From the NCBI GenBank assembly GCA_023101725.1, contig JALJCO010003008.1, positions 1-64,000 of the forward strand: a stretch of DNA of 64,000 bases, read 5' to 3'. Below the pieces are notes generated by a model. That model did no database searches and was not told the origin of the DNA. It saw nothing but the letters and a program-made list of their open reading frames with translations. Positions 34,962 through 46,969 of the stretch are shown piece by piece. Position numbers and translations under genes: made by a program. Source of the DNA: Atherinomorus stipes. Its lineage: Eukaryota > Chordata > Actinopteri > Atheriniformes > Atherinidae. Within the stretch, counting starts at the first letter, position 1. Every line of letters starts with the position of its first letter.

Positions 34962-35442
34962 TGAACACATACTGACTGTTCAACCAGTGATAACTCTGAC
35001 AGTAATAAACTCCTGCATCTTCAGCCTGAACTCCACTGATGGTCAGAGTGAAGTCAACTCCATTCCCTGCTCCACTTCCACTAAATCTGGAGGAGATTCC
35101 TGAAAATCTGTCTGATGTCACGTAGATCAGAAGTTTAGGAGCTTCTCCAGATTTCTGATGGTACCAGGACAGGTAATATCTTGAATCACAGCAATGAGCT
35201 ACTTTTGGACTGACTTTACAGTCAATAGTGACAGTTTGACCGAGCTGCACTGATTTGGCTGCTGACTGAGTCACAACAACATTTTGTCCATCAGACTCTG
35301 AGGAGAGAGAAGAAACACTGGACATCAGATGGTGAGGTGAAACTCAGCTACACTCCAAATGATTTTCACATCACAGAAAAATGATTTTCTCACCCTGAGT
35401 GAAGCAGAGGAGAGTCCAGATGAGGACGCAGATCAAAGTCAT
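34962..35442 (-). CDS. V12: group A Ig kappa-type V segment with paired Cys in CDR1
   Basis: Leader exon 35,394-35,442, V exon 34,962-35,297. FR1 [17 protein letters not shown] as in V4. CDR1 reads [10 protein letters not shown], adding two adjacent cysteines to the two canonical ones. FR2 [20 protein letters not shown]2 VTS, germline CDR3 [11 protein letters not shown]. Octamer 35,546-35,553. Nearest V to J3. Open and otherwise canonical. Confidence 0.93.
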
Positions 35443-36049
35443 GATTTCTGTGGCTTCTGTTGTCATGAAGGACAGCTGTCAGTCATCCAGTCTTCAACTC
35501 TCAGGACTATAAACTCTCCCAGAGCACTGGAGCATGGTGCTGCTGATGCAAAGTGGCTCTCTATGGAAATGTTCGGAATCCATCAGGAAAATGGATCAAT
35601 ATGATGATAATTGTCAATGGATCAATCAGTTTCTACATTTGCTGATTAATAAAAGAATGTGTATAATCATATGAGTGACTTTGGAAATACTCACTTCATT
35701 TCACCCCTCATTATTTATGTCCATAAATATTATATAAATGTCAGTGTTAACAAACTTGAAATGTTTTCTCAGCTGGTTCAAATTGAATTCACGCAGGTTT
35801 AAAAAATAATTTTATATAGTTTTTATTGGGGAATTAAGGGTCTAGGATTCCTTCAAAACTATGCTCAAGCTCATGTTGTGTTTTTAACAGTCTAATCATT
35901 TCAAAATTATACTATCATTGTAAAATAAAGTAAAAAGATATTCTCATATTTACAAAGTTTTCTGACAGTCAGTATTATCTTTGCAAACATTAGAAATGTT
36001 CTGCTTCTTTGTTTGTTTCAGAGTCAGAGAGCCGTGTCTGTACATCAGA

Positions 36050-36088
36050 GGTTTTTGTACGGCGGTTCAATGAGTTTGTATCACTGTG
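36050..36088 (+). other. 23-RSS of J3
   Basis: Nonamer 36,050-36,058, 23-bp spacer identical to J1 and J2, heptamer 36,082-36,088. Confidence 0.95.
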
Positions 36089-36126
36089 GTACACGTTCGG
36101 TGGAGGAACCAGACTGGATGTTAACT
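36089..36126 (+). CDS. J3: Ig kappa-type joining segment
   Basis: Encodes [12 protein letters not shown] with GTAAGT donor. Intron to C3 is 1.1 kb and carries small indels against the J1 and J2 introns. Confidence 0.95.
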
Positions 36127-37245
36127 GTAAGTACATTTAATTCTTTAAAACCTCGAATTCAGACCTTCTGCTTTACAGTATTTTCATTTTCTAACCAGAA
36201 AATTTCTAACAAATTAATGTGGCTTTATATGATCTGTTTAACTTTTGATGAGGTCAGATTATATATTGGGAAAACTAAAACCTCCTTTAATAATGTTTTT
36301 CTGTAATATTTTGTCCTATGGTAATGAAATTTCACATTTGGCATCTTTATAATTTTTCGAAGAAGTTTTGCCAGAATCAGAAAATGACTAATGTGATGAG
36401 TCTAAAGAACATTTTAAGATCCAAACAGCATGATGTCTGTCACTGATTTCATGTTTAGATATGAAGTTCAGTATTTCTTAGTAAAAACTTTTAAAGGTCT
36501 TAACTTTTTAGTCAGAAAATTATTGGGTATCTTAAATCTGATGAGGATGAGAAAAAATTACATATGTGTTAAATTCACTGGAATCTGTAAACTTAGCAAG
36601 TTAATTGTTTAAACTACTTTTTTTTCCTGACCAGAATTATTATCAATGCAAAAAAAAAAAAAAGAAAAGGAAAAATTCAGTGTCATCAAGAAGTTTTAAT
36701 GTCACTTATAGGAAAATATAGGAAATATACTGACCTGGTTACAAAGTTACACATTACTGATTGATTTAATGTAATTTATTGACCAAGTTACAGTAGTTTG
36801 AATAATAATGAAAAGAAGAAACTTTTAGACAGATGTGTGGTAGGAAGAAAACTACTTTTTTCTTCTAAATATTGCAGTGCTTAATGACAAAATATAGATG
36901 TTCACGATATTTACTAATTTGAATGAGAAAATACATAATTTGTGATAAGTGGTAGAAATCTAATTAATACTGAAGACAACTGACAACATCTGAAAGTTGA
37001 AAATTTAAATTAGAATTTTAAATTCTAATTCATGATTTTAGTTAGAAGAAAAGTGACTCAGAAGAAACTAAAAAAACATCTAAAATTGTCTTGAACATTT
37101 TCATGTTCAGTACTGAAACCTGTCTGTTGCTGCGGTTGAGCAGTCATGCGTATCTGTTGCCATGGTAACTGAAATGAAAGCGAGAAGTGAAACACTGAGG
37201 AGGCGTTTCATCTAAGGTCTACAATATATGGTTCTGTCTCTGCAG

Positions 37246-37577
37246 TGGGACAAGTCCAGCCCACCGTGACGGTGCTGCCCCCCTCCGGTAAAGAACTGGA
37301 CCAGGGGAGGGCCACGCTCATGTGTCTGGCCAACAAGGGCTACCCCTCAGACTGGAGTCTGTCCTGGAATGTGGACGACAGCAGCAGCAGCATCAGCTAT
37401 GAGGAGAAAAAGAGTCCCGGGATGCTGCAGAAGGACGGCCACTACAGCTGGAGCAGCACCCTGAGTCTCTCTGCAGATGATTGGAGGAAGGTGGGCTCTG
37501 TGACCTGTAAGGCCACCCAGGGCTCCCAGACTCCAGTCTCAAAGCTACTGAGGAGAGACCAGTGTTCCCAGTTCTGA
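37246..37577 (+). CDS. C3: Ig light-chain (kappa-type) constant exon
   Basis: 332 nt. Same domain as C1 and C2 with two replacements near the start: TVTVLPPS for TLTVLPPS, and NVDDSSSS for NVDGSSSS in the loop after the core Trp. Cysteines, Trp and the DQCSQF end are kept. Acceptor CTCTGCAG; poly(A) signal 37,611-37,616. Intact. Confidence 0.96.
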
Positions 37578-37639
37578 CCTGACTCACTGGGACTCTGGGA
37601 GACGTAACAGAATAAAAGCAGAATCAGTTTTCTGCATTA

Positions 37640-37677
<38 letters not shown>

Positions 37678-38093
37678 TTCTGATTAACTACTTTCTTTTA
37701 TTATTTTCTTCTGTATTGTTTTTAGTCTTATTAACTTTCCTTTTACTTTTATAACTGAAATTTTCACAATTTAATAAAGAGAAGTTTACAAAAGCAAGTG
37801 TTTTTATTAATGTCTTGGTAGATTAATATAATCAGTTCCACCAGTTACAAAAAATGTAGAAGAAATGACACCATAGCTCATTTAAAATCTTTACAATTAA
37901 AAAAGTAAAACAAAATGACATTTTGATAAATCATTTTAAGTCATGGTAGACATTTTTAGAGTCTTGTTCTGCAAATTTCTAATTAAAGAATCCCTCAGTT
38001 GTTCCCAAGAAGATGCATCTATTGAAATATTTAAAAAGATATCACTATGAACAAAATGTGTCATTATGAAAATATTTATGTGTAAATGGTTTA

Positions 38094-38426
38094 AAGCAAC
38101 CTTTACCGATGTTGCATTCTTACACTATTTTTCTAACAGGGTAAAATGCTATGAATGAGGTAATGGAACTCTAAAATACAAGACAGACCCACCATTAATC
38201 AAAATAAAATATTATTCCAATCTCTAAATATTCAATGAAAACTCCAACCAATCCTTGAAGTGGGGTGCACCTCTAGGATTGTCCAACGGACCTGCCTGTC
38301 AGACCTTTGATTCTGCATTGGGAGGTGGAGGGAATGAAGGGGTGTGTCTTAGGAGTGAGGCGGGACTGTTTATATTCAAATAATCTTGCTGTGCTTTCTG
38401 AAATGCAAGATCGGTAAAGGTTGCTT
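38094..38426. mobile_element. MITE-like DNA transposon in C3 3' flank (TA target site)
   Basis: Terminal inverted repeats AAGCAACCTTTACCGAT and ATCGGTAAAGGTTGCTT, perfect over 17 bp, with TA at 38,092-38,093 and 38,427-38,428. Copies 1 and 2 of the unit (7,862 and 19,605) are uninterrupted (GGTTTAATAAAAGG, GGTTTCATAAAAGG). Inserted after duplication. Non-coding. Confidence 0.9.
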
Positions 38427-38509
38427 TAATAAAAGGCCACATGATGTATTAATATTGTTCTTTTAGTTCATAAATACAGTGTTCAGAATCTGGCTAGGTA
38501 TCTCATGCA

Positions 38510-38584
38510 GGCCCAGGTGGGACTTGATCCCACAGACTCCTGGATGAGAGTCACGTCCGCTTACCAGTCAGCCGAAGGGGCATT
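38510..38584 (-). repeat. tRNA-derived SINE relic, copy 3
   Basis: Third duplicate of 7,951-8,025. Confidence 0.5.
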
Positions 38585-39022
38585 TCTGTCTCCAAGGTGC
38601 CGGAGCGCATGATCTCTCTGTGGTATTGTGACAGGACCCCACTCTGTCACAAGTATAAGTTGAAAGAAAACGCTTGCTAATTTAAAGGTAAACTCGCAAC
38701 AGTTTTATCATTAAAATAAATGCATTTGACTCTGTAAAAATAACCACTTCTTATCTGGAACATCCTCACTGTAACCAATAGATCATCGCAAGGTTACCTG
38801 TCAATGAATTAGCAACAGATTACACAGAAAAAAAGATTTAGTGGAATATTAAACATTTAAAAAGCACAATTCACTTGTCAATATTCACTTTCTGATGTTT
38901 GGATTCTTTTTCAAGATTAAAAATCTAAATAAACTTTTACTCTGTAACTTCAACCTATCAATTTTAGTTTATAGATTCTTGTGAATGTGAAAGACGATTA
39001 AAGTCAATAAACTAAGTAGGGT

Positions 39023-39087
39023 AGAGCAGAAGCCCCGTGGTGCTGCAGAAGGACGGCCACTACAGCTGGAGCAGCATCCTGAGACTC
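39023..39087 (+). pseudogene. Relic of a second C exon, copy 3
   Basis: Same 65-base fragment and same ends as copies 1 and 2. Confidence 0.8.
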
Positions 39088-39518
39088 CTTCATTCTCCTT
39101 CATTAGTTTGTCATTCATCCTCACGGCTTCATCTCTGTCCTGAAAAGAACCATGAATTTGCTGTAACTCACTTCACGCTGGATCTGAATGATAGTTTTAT
39201 GATCGCAACTGTCACCTCAAACTACAAGTTTCATCTCAAGTGTAGTCTGTGATCTTTCTGTTTGTGTGAGTTCAGGTTCTCCATCTTCGTTCCACACCAC
39301 TAAAAAATGTCTGTCAAGTTATTAGTGGATCACGATGATTACAGGGTGAGTGAGGTGTTTCAGATTTATTCTGAAATGTCAAAGTCAACGTGGGAACATT
39401 AAGGGTGTGGTACAAATAATTGGGAAATTATTGGTTATAAAGATTTAAGTACTAATCATAGATTTTGCTTTAGTTGCTGTAAAAAGACTAAATTTCACAC
39501 TTCATGTGTGCAAATGTC

Positions 39519-39567
39519 ACTTTATTCCTAAGGTTTTGGTCCTAGAGGACCTTCATCAGAGCAAACC
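39519..39567 (-). other. Hammerhead-like motif, copy 3
   Basis: Third copy of the CTGATGA / 5-bp hairpin / AAAAC motif. Confidence 0.4.
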
Positions 39568-40002
39568 TGAGCGGTAGTCCACTCACAGCTTTCGTTGCTT
39601 TAAAAAGATCCACACATGCAAGATTTCTGCAAGCTGAGGCTAAATGTTTTCTTTAAGTCCTCTTTGACAATGAAAGTTTTTATTTTAAAGTCTTTGTATT
39701 AGCATCATTTTTTTATATCTCTGATGCTTTCACATATTTCAAACAGTTGCAATAAGCTGTGTGAAGCTGAGCTTAAAGGTCAATCCCAGGAATCTTTTTT
39801 TATAACTGAAACAATTCTTTTCTGTTGGACAATCTGATAAAATCATGGATAATAGAAATTTATGAAACAAGTTTTTTTTTTTTTCCAATAATTGTCCTAA
39901 TATGTGTTACTATTTGATATAAGCGTTAGTGTGTTTAACTGTGTGCTCAGTGAACTGTTTCAGTCTCTTTCAGTTCAGTTTCTCTTCAGTATGAGTGACG
40001 GA

Positions 40003-40030
40003 GGTTTTTGTACAATGATTTTTCACTGTG
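40003..40030 (-). other. 12-RSS of V13
   Basis: Consensus nonamer 40,003-40,011, spacer ACAATGATTTTT (one change from the group A norm), consensus heptamer 40,024-40,030. Confidence 0.92.
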
Positions 40031-40511
40031 TGAACACAAGCTGACTGTTGATGTAGTGATAACTCTGACAGTAATAAACTCCTGCATCTTCAGCCTGAAC
40101 TCCACTGATGGTCAGAGTGAAGTCAACTCCATTCCCTGCTCCACTTCCACTGAATCTGGACGAGATTCCTGAAAATCTGGCTGTTGTCACGTAGATCAGA
40201 GCTTTAGGAGCTTCTCCAGATTTCTGATGGTACCAGGACAGGTGGTACTGGGAACCAGAGTAATGAGCTACTGTTGGACTGACTTTACAGTCAATAGTGA
40301 CAGTTTGACTGAGCTGCACTGATTTGGCTGCTGACTGAGTCAGAACAACATTTTGTCCAACAGACCCTGAGGAGAGAGAAGAAACACTGGACATGAGATG
40401 GTGAGGTGAAACTCAGCTACACTCCAAATGATTTTCACATCACAGAAAAATGATTTTCTCACCCTGAGTGAAGCAGAGGAGAGTCCAGATGAGGACACAG
40501 ATCAAAGTCAT
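40031..40511 (-). CDS. V13: group A Ig kappa-type V segment
   Basis: Leader exon 40,463-40,511, V exon 40,031-40,366. Differs from V5 by a single residue by eye (NVVLTQ for NVVVTQ), and CDRs VAHYSGSQYH, VTT and QSYHYINSQLV are the same. V10, which occupies the equivalent slot in the middle unit, has different CDRs. Octamer 40,615-40,622. Intact. Confidence 0.94.
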
Positions 40512-41070
40512 GATTTCTGTGGCTTCTGTTGTCATGAAGGACAGCTGTCAGTCATCCAGTCTTCATCTCTCAGGACTATAAACTCTCCCAGAGCACTGGA
40601 GCATGGTGCTGCTGATGCAAAGTGGCTCTCTATGGAAATGTTCCCACTCCAACTGGTATCACTCTGATGATGGTTAGCAATGAATCAACTAATTCAGATC
40701 AATTTAATCAAATAAAATGTTTGTTCTGCGGTTTTGTTCATGAAACAGATCTTTTAGATCCATTTATAATCTTTCAAAGTTTAACATTTTACAGGTAGGA
40801 CTAACTTGCATATTCATGTTTGTGTAATGTGTAACATTATGTGACAAATATAATTATTTTAATAACAGGGTTCTGATTAAAAAACAAAATTAATGCTTTT
40901 ATTACCCCTGCAAAAAAAAAGAAAAAAAAATGTTTACCATAACAGGATTAACACATAAGCAAAATCAGTTTTCAGCAGATATTTCATTAATTCAGTAAAT
41001 CATATGTTCAACTGATAGTTGACACAAATTTTCACACCTTATTTGAAAGTAAATTTTCTTTTGCTACTTA

Positions 41071-41622
41071 AAGGTAGAGTCTGAAGTCCCTCCAGCGTTT
41101 CTGTTTGCAAACAACAGTATTCAAACTTGGTTCTCCTCCCTCTCAGGCTAATGGCCGCCTCGTTCTAGCTAGCCTATTCAGCTTCAAGCTTCTCCTTCAG
41201 AGCTCAGAAGTGGGTACAAGCCAAACTACTATTAACCCTGGTTCAAAGTGATCATTATTGTTATTATTATCTGAAGCTCATCCTTTTCTTCGGTGCATCC
41301 AAGGTGTTTTCTTTCTTTCTTTTTTTTTTTCCTTCGAGAGTTCGAGTGACTGGCGTCTGCTCCAATCATGAGCTTATTTCCACACAGCGTCATGCTCTTA
41401 GCTCTGTCATTGGCAGCCGATATAAACAGAAATCTCCACCCAGAAACATCCCGAACATACCAAAACAATACAAAAGAGCAAATCACAGGCAGGGGGAGAG
41501 AGAGTTGCATTCAAACGCACCACGGTACGGGAGCAGAGGCCCAAAGGCGGGGTTTGAGACGGATTTCACTTGCTCAAGTCTAACATTTATTTTTTACGGG
41601 GGGGGGACTTCGGACTATACCT
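41071..41622. mobile_element. MITE-like DNA transposon, copy 3
   Basis: Third duplicate of the 10,517-11,074 element at the same TA site (41,069-41,070 and 41,623-41,624). Confidence 0.85.
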
Positions 41623-41914
41623 TTACCGTCTCTCAGAAATTAGAGGAATTACTAGTTAAGTTTTAGGGATGTGTTGCTAAACTCTGAGCATCAAACTCAG
41701 AGAACCGAAATTAAACTTTTGCAATGAGTAACATTGTGTAAATAATATTCAGAAAAAAACTCTTGACGATTTAAATCTCATAATATATATTCATTGAATG
41801 TAACAAATGAAATTGCATTCATTGTGAGCTTCTATATGAGTTTGTTTGAGTGAAATGTGTTTTATCATTTCAGTGCAGCTGTTGAGTCAGATCAGTTCCT
41901 CTTTGATGGAGGGA

Positions 41915-41942
41915 GGTTTTTGTACGACGTTGTATCACTGTG
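41915..41942 (-). other. 12-RSS of V14
   Basis: Consensus nonamer 41,915-41,923, spacer ACGACGTTGTAT, consensus heptamer 41,936-41,942. Confidence 0.93.
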
Positions 41943-42509
41943 TGAACGGTGTGCTCCAACCCTGCTGACAGTAATAAACTCCTGCATCTTCAGCCTGAAC
42001 TCCACTGATGGTCAGAGTGTAGTCACTCCCAGATCTACTTCCACTAAAACGACTTGGAATTCCAGACTGAAGAGTTGTAGCTTGATAAATCAGGAGTTTA
42101 GGAGCTTCTCCTGTTTTTTGAAGGTACCAGTTAAGCCAGCTGCTAACACTTGAACTGGTTTTACATCTGATGGACACAGTCTGTCCTGGAACAACAGACT
42201 GAGATCCAGGAGTCTGATTCAGGATGATTTCTCCTGACGAACCTGGAAAACATGAAAAAGAGAATAAGAGTTACTGAGACAATTCCAGCTGGAAGAAAGA
42301 TGATCAACATCAACCAGAAGAGGATGATTTCTTTAAGATGGAGAACAGATGGAAGAAGGTGAATGCTGCTTGTTTCAGTGTTTCTCCATCACAGCAGAAC
42401 ATCATTGTGGTGAACCTGGTTGCATCCTGAAGCAAAGTTTTCACAAGAGAGTCTCACCCTGAACAAGGAGCCCCAGGGTGGTCAGCAGTAGAGTCAGTGA
42501 CATCATCAT
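41943..42509 (-). CDS. V14: group B Ig kappa-type V segment
   Basis: Leader exon 42,458-42,509, V exon 41,943-42,242. Framework starts [18 protein letters not shown]1 SSVSSW, FR2 [20 protein letters not shown]2 QAT, germline CDR3 QQGWSTP. Octamer 42,587-42,594. Intact counterpart of V11, which carries two lesions. Confidence 0.93.
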
Positions 42510-42594
42510 TGTGTCTCTGAAAGGTCTGAACAGCCACTGATCAACACTGACCTCTTAACAGCTGCAAGCAGAGAGGCAGTACACATATGCAAAC

Positions 42595-44113
42595 ACACAC
42601 AGTCAGTCAGCTGCTCATCATCCTCTACATGTGGTCTTTACATGGATGAATCACTAAGATTATTTGTGCTGAAAATAAAATGCTGTCTTTATTTCTTTGT
42701 CTCTGTATTTATTAATTATTCCACACACATGTATCTGCGGCTGATCCAAGCGGATTTCCAAGGTTGATGGGCAACCAACGACAGTACAAACCACTTTTAT
42801 TTATCTTAAAAAAATAACTTCTCCATTTTTTTTCTCTTCTATATTACAAATGTCACATCTTCCTTTGTTCATCAGCCTCAACTGAACGATGCAGATGTTT
42901 TTTTTGTTGTTGTTGTTTCGTTCCTTTTTTTTTTCTTTCCATGAGAAATCACCCGAGTTATCAGACTGAGAAATTCTCCTGGTCGGATCATCAGTCCATC
43001 ACAGAGCAAATACAGAAACTACCAACAATACACTCACTTCTAAAGTGTTGTTCTGGGTTTTTATTCATCATGTCTACATCTCAGAGGATATAGGATAAAT
43101 ACTTAATGTCTTTTATAAATGCATATTTTTTTTTCAGTAAATTATTTAACTCAAATCTGAATGAAGATGGATCTTGAAAAGGAGATCTGATATTTGTCTG
43201 TAGATGAAACTGGACTGAAGAAAACTTACTATACGTTTATTGCCAGTTTGTGTTGTAGACTTTGAAAAGATTAAAATTGTTTAAAGTTCAGTGTTCTCAC
43301 AGTAACTTTACAGCTGCCGTTATTGTATCAAGCTCAAGCTGCTTTTTATGGTTTTAAATGCAAATTCTTTCAGGGGAGCTTTTTAGGTTTGTTCCTTTGA
43401 GAATATTTGAATATTAATGTGTTCATTTTTTTTTAATCAGTAATCAAACCCAATGACTCTACTGATCAAGCTTTTATAATGCATTTATTTATCATAAATA
43501 AGGAAGGAGACTGTTTGGTAGCAGCACCTCGTCTCCCTCTGCTCAAAGCAGAGTCCTGTTTCTTCTGAAACGGTACGTTTTACCCGCGATTTGCGGGCAA
43601 ATATGCCGTGGATTATATTTTTCTCTGCTGTTGGCAGGCAGCAGGTAAGAATACAAACTTTTATTTACTTTTGTGGACATGACAAGTGATTATTGAGCCT
43701 GAAGCAGTGATGCTTCACCCGGCGCCCAGGCAGCGCAGCTACGTGAATCACTCTGGTCCAGCAAAGAGTTGGTTATGAGAGCCAGGAGCCGTGTTTAGGT
43801 TGTGTGAAGCTAAAGAAATGTTTTCTTTGAAATAGCGCTGGTAGTCTGGTTAAAATCAGAGCTGGAAGCAGCTCGGTAGATAGGGGATCTGAGTACCGTA
43901 CAGCGGTTTCTATTGTCGCAAGTTCTGCTCGGGTCAGCGCAGGCAAAGTTGCATAGAGCTGCTCGCAGGCCAGAGGCACCAGCGGGAGGGGGGGGGGGAC
44001 ATTAAATCGCTCTGTAAACACTTTGTTTAGCCCCACAGGGATTCCGAAAAGCATTTATTGAGGTAAAAAAGTTACTGAGTCCTCCTTTAATGGCTCAAAT
44101 TTGAGGAGTCATG
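42595..44113. other. 5' flank of V14 and unidentified insert
   Basis: Duplicate of the V11 flank. From about 43,497 it holds the unidentified insert that hosts the LTR retrotransposon in the other copy; here it is uninterrupted at 43,740. A minus-strand ORF of about 70-90 codons (MLFGIPVGLNKV...) exists in both copies but runs through a variable poly-G tract, so I do not call it. Confidence 0.45.
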
Positions 44114-44320
44114 AATGCTCTATGCACGACTCCACTACCTCCTTAAGGTAGCTCCTTTGTTTCCTGCCCCTCATTACTGGACAAACTGATTAATCCAAGT
44201 GTGTCCTGCCAGTTATCGAGGTCAGGCACACCTGGATTAATCAGTTCGTCCAGTCATGAAAGAAAAGAAACAAAGGAGCCTTAAGTTCGGGAAGTTGTGG
44301 AGTCGTGCATGGAGCCCATT
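44114..44320. mobile_element. Small inverted-repeat element, copy 2
   Basis: Duplicate of 33,792-33,998 with few differences. Confidence 0.75.
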
Positions 44321-44575
44321 ATCTACATGATGTAATATACAGACCGTTCAATATCAAATGATTGTTTTGCATTATTGATTTTAAGACCAATAAAAGGCTT
44401 GTAGATTACAATAGTTTAATCAGTGCTGCAGGTTCTGCTGGGATTGGATTTCAGTATGTTTTTAAATCACTGTATTTTTTTTTAACTTTTCTCCTCATAT
44501 AATCAAATAGTGATCTAATAATGCTTAATGACAAAAGCTGACTGATGCTGAATCTTTGGAAAAGTACACAAGTTA

Positions 44576-45117
44576 CAGATCTGGGCATGAAAAACTTCCT
44601 CCTTTTTTTTCTGCCAGAAGCGGTGCACTAATAGTGCACCAGTACTGCACTATCACTAGCTGAACGACTTGTCCCGCAAATACGCCATCACGTACGGTGT
44701 CCAAACTTGGCGTGTGGAAACATCCTTGTTCTGGGCATTCATTTATGCTCTGAAATTGTTTCCCCTGGGCACACAGGCGTTTCTCTGTGCGATTGAATTA
44801 GCAGACAAGTCGCTGGTAAGTGGCTGGTAAGTGGCTGGCAGTCGGCTGAAAGGGGAACTTTTTCATGCCCAGATCTGTACCAGCCACTTGTCTGCTAAGT
44901 TAATCACACAGAGAAATGCCTGTGTGCCCAGGGGAAACGATTTTAGAGTATAAATGAATGCCTGGAACAAGGACGTTTACACCACCCAAGTTTGGACACC
45001 TTGAGTGATGACATATTCGCGGGGCAAATTGTTCAGCCAGTGATAGTGCAGTAATATTGCACCATTACTGCACCACTTCTGGCAGAAAAAGGCAGAACTT
45101 TTTCATGCCCACATCTA
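44576..45117. mobile_element. Fold-back DNA element, copy 2
   Basis: Duplicate of 34,253-34,791 at the same TA site (44,574-44,575 and 45,118-45,119). Confidence 0.85.
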
Positions 45118-45260
45118 TATGAAAGTGTGACTGTGTGTATTCTGTGAAGCATGAATCTCTTCAACTTCCAGCTGCAGCAGTAAAGTTGTATCTTCAGTGT
45201 TTACGGAACTGGATCAGTGACTGCAGCAGCTCCAGTTTCTGTTCACACTGACTGAAGGAG

Positions 45261-45288
45261 GTTTTTTGTACGATGATTTTTCACTGTG
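45261..45288 (-). other. 12-RSS of V15
   Basis: An extra T makes the nonamer GTTTTTTGT at 45,261-45,269 (plus strand) with a 12-bp spacer ACGATGATTTTT kept. Heptamer 45,282-45,288 is consensus. Confidence 0.88.
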
Positions 45289-45769
45289 TGAACACACGCT
45301 GACTGTTCAACCAGTGATAACTCTGACAGTAATAAACTCCTGCATCTTCAGCCTGAACTCCACTGATGGTCAGAGTGAAGTCAACTCCATTCCCTGCTCC
45401 ACTTCCACTGAATCTGGAGGAGATTCCTGAAAGTCTGGCTGATGTCACGTAGATCAGAGCTTTAGGAGCTTCTCCAGATTTCTGATGGTACCAGGACAGG
45501 TGGTACTGGGAACCAGAGTGATGAGCTACTTTTGGACTGGCCTTGCAGTCAATAGTGACAGTTTGACCGAGCTGCACTGATTTGGCTGCTGACTGAATCA
45601 CAACTACATTTTGTCCAACAGACTCTGAGGAGAGAGAAGAAACACTGGACATGAGATGGTGAGGTGAAACTCAGCTACACTCCAAATGATTTTCACATCA
45701 CAGAAAAATGAATTTCTCACCCTGAGTGAAGCAGAGGAGAGTCCAGATGAGGACGCAGATCAAAGTCAT
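45289..45769 (-). CDS. V15: group A Ig kappa-type V segment
   Basis: Leader exon 45,721-45,769, V exon 45,289-45,624. Framework variants: [10 protein letters not shown] for [16 protein letters not shown] for DCKVSP, and ARLSGISS for ARFSGISS. CDR1 [13 protein letters not shown]3 [11 protein letters not shown]. Octamer 45,873-45,880. Intact, and nearest V to J4. Confidence 0.93.
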
Positions 45770-46095
45770 GATTTCTGTGGCTTCTGTTGTCATGAAGGAC
45801 AGCTGTCAGTCATCCAGTCTTCAGCTCTCAGGACTATAAATTCTCCCAGAGCACTGGAGCATGGTGCTGCTGATGCAAAGTGGCTCTCTATGGAAATGTT
45901 CAGAATCCAGCAGGGATTTTGGTCACTTTGGTTTATTAATTAATTCCTTCATCAATCCCCTCATAACAACATTTAATCTTAATTTCTACATGTCTCTGGA
46001 TAATTGGCTTTCAGAAATGTGTTTTTTTTAAGTGGTTTTCATTCTCTTTTTTTTCCTACAGCTGTTATTTTAAATCAAATATGAGGTTTTTTGAA

Positions 46096-46170
46096 AATAA
46101 TGAATTTCAAATTTATTTATATTGCACTTGTCATGCAGTAGCACAAAATGCCTTACATAATAAAACAAAA
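46096..46170 (-). mobile_element. Possible LINE/SINE 3' tail
   Basis: On the minus strand TAAGGCATTTTGTGC...GTGCAATATAAATAAATTTG resembles the 3' ends seen at 25,363 and 62,845. Sequence to the right, up to about 46,700, is not shared with the paralogous units and could be the body of the element. No RT motif seen. Confidence 0.4.
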
Positions 46171-46969
46171 AAAAATGATAAGATATAGGCTCACACTTTA
46201 TGATACAGTACTCTCTCTCACACACGGACACACAATGCAGTATGTCAGTACACACAAACACAGCATTGCAAAGCACACACTCCCCCCACCCCAACATCCT
46301 ATAGTGCATAACACAAAACAAATTTCTGTCTCTTTAACTGAATAAAATGTAAAATAAATACATACAGAAACAAACATCTGGCCTTACGCTGATGTGAGGA
46401 AACAATATCCTTGATCCATTCACACCAGGAGCCGTCCCATTCATGAGGGGCGCCTACACAGGAACAGCCAAGACCAGGAGAGGCCCAGGTCCAAACCACA
46501 GCCATCATGCTGCAGTGCAGAGGTCACCCAGATGAGAGCCATCACCATGGCGACAACCCCACAGGCCGAGCTGTGTAGATCCCAGCATGAAGGATCCCCA
46601 TGAGATGATGGAAACATGGAGTTAAAAATTAAACAAAGCCAATAAGAGCAATACAACTTGTACAAACAAAATAGCTTTAGTAAAAGCAACAATAACATTT
46701 ATATGAATGATTAATCATTATAACTAAATAAACAGATGAGAATTGTAAAATAGAGCAGTGAAAGCAGTTAAAGGTGAAATAGGTCTTGATCCTCTCCTTA
46801 AAAACATGAACAGTCTTTGCTAAAGACAAAACATTAATTAATTAATTGACGAAATTATTTAAAAAAAAATTCAGCACACTGTTTGTTAATTGTTATTTTA
46901 AAGATCAGTATTGTTGGTGTTGAGTTTGTTGTGTTTAGAGTCAGAGAGCCGTGTCTCTCTACAGTCAGA

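Noticed and set aside
46070..46698. Minus-strand ORFs as a gene
   Set aside because: Several short overlapping frames next to a retroposon-like tail, with no domain signal.
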